From NCBI RefSeq assembly GCF_032062135.1, contig NC_092859.1:88541593-88605592 (forward strand): DNA of 64,000 bases, given 5' to 3'. Position numbers and translations under genes: made by a program. The notes beneath the pieces were generated by a model. That model worked only from the letters and a program-made list of their open reading frames with translations. It ran no database searches and was not told the DNA's origin. Position 1 is the first letter of the stretch, and each line of letters opens with the position of its first letter. The DNA comes from Pyxicephalus adspersus. Its lineage: Eukaryota; Chordata; Amphibia; Anura; Pyxicephalidae. This document shows positions 63,601-64,000 of the stretch, piece after piece.

Positions 63601-63904
63601 GTTAGCCATCCTGGAGCCTAAAAAAAACCTTGCAACAAAAGAATGACAATAGTAAACACCCCGGGTGGTGTTTTAGTTTGATCGAACCCCTGCAAGTCAG
63701 CTTGGTCTGCAAATAGGAGTGGGGGGAAATGGAAATACAGACATAGCTAAATAAACAAATAAATTTACAATAAGAACACAATCATTATAAGTAAAATCCA
63801 ATATAATCATCAAAATACAACATTGTACCGTTTGAGATATGGCTCTTTTATGAGCAAGCCTGGATTAACTAAAAATATCTGTGAAACGGATGGTACATTT
63901 CATC

Positions 63905-64000
63905 CTGAATATTATTATTATTATTATTATTATTAAACAGGATTTATATAGCGCCAACATATTACGCAGCGCTGTACATTAAATAGGGATTGCAAATGAC
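63905..64000 (-). mobile_element. LINE 3' tail with (AAT)n, cut by window end
   Basis: Starts with (TTA)n at 63909-63935 (an AAT tail on the minus strand). It continues caggatttatatagcgccaa, catattacgcagcgctgtac and attaaatagggattgcaaat, essentially identical to 52360-52430. The body lies beyond the window. Confidence 0.85.

Larger units (their letters stand above)
1..64000 (-). other. OSBPL8: OSBPL8 gene body, 5' half, partial at both ends
   Basis: Minus-strand exons read in order from 60850 down to 1 give a continuous protein that matches vertebrate ORP8 as I remember it. ORP8 is an ER-anchored lipid-transfer protein that works with ORP5 at ER-plasma membrane contacts, exchanging phosphatidylserine for PI4P. 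The window covers the N-terminal extension, the polybasic region, the PH domain and the start of the acidic linker; the ORD and C-terminal membrane anchor are outside. ORP8 is preferred over ORP5 because the exon at 5279-5380 reads VQKKNYREEKK...MADWLK and the one at 6149-6229 reads SESKLYNGSEKD, both ORP8-specific forms. Everything between the listed exons is intron. Confidence 0.95.
60851..64000 (-). other. OSBPL8 upstream intron (partial)
   Basis: Holds a foldback element (62440-62790), an L1/Tx1-like fragment (63230-63600) and a LINE tail at the right edge. I found no candidate start-codon exon. Confidence 0.6.

Overview
This is vertebrate nuclear DNA, not a microbial replicon. It is AT-rich, almost entirely intronic, and packed with transposon fossils. 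The one protein-coding gene I can support is OSBPL8 (oxysterol-binding protein-related protein 8, ORP8), on the minus strand and spanning the whole window. The repeat content points to an anuran amphibian, probably a neobatrachian frog: tRNA-derived SINEs with an (AAT)n tail, a LINE ending in the same tail, many short foldback elements, and hAT, Tc1/mariner and L1/Tx1-like relics. I cannot name the species.

Gene layout in transcription order (high to low coordinates): a 37-bp coding exon at 60814-60850; a candidate 81-bp cassette exon at 44724-44804; an exon at 35217-35354 containing the internal start MSHRQG; an alternative first exon at 14723-14861 whose product begins MKEEGLLRRR and resembles the N-terminus of the paralogue ORP5; then exons at 7196-7266, 6149-6229, 5279-5380, 3367-3570, 2752-2836, 879-1050 and 1-106 (cut by the window edge). 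The exons have GT/AG borders and mutually compatible phases. They encode the N-terminal region, the polybasic stretch, the PH domain and the start of the acidic linker. The sterol-binding-protein fold (ORD) and the ER membrane anchor lie beyond coordinate 1. The promoter and start codon of the long isoform lie above 64000 or were not found.

Only 3367-7266 is exon-dense. The two large introns (7267-35216 and 35355-60813) carry the mobile DNA. The best preserved structure is a three-level nest at 46482-51021. A hAT element with a perfect 8-bp target-site duplication (acaattat) holds a Tc1/mariner-superfamily element (46565-48306, TA duplication). That element is itself split by a roughly 280-bp frog repeat flanked by an 8-bp direct repeat (acaagcat). 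Other elements include a hAT-type MITE at 16617-17220 with perfect 16-bp inverted ends, a MITE at 35748-35881 with perfect 18-bp ends, a LINE remnant at 52327-52720 whose endonuclease region is fused directly to its 3' tail, an L1/Tx1-like 3' fragment at 63230-63600 and a Tc1 fossil at 57580-58190.

The most interesting gene-level observations concern the ORP8 N-terminus. One is a second promoter and first exon giving an ORP5-like N-terminus. The other is a phase-compatible candidate cassette exon that would lengthen the N-terminal extension known to modulate plasma-membrane targeting of ORP8.
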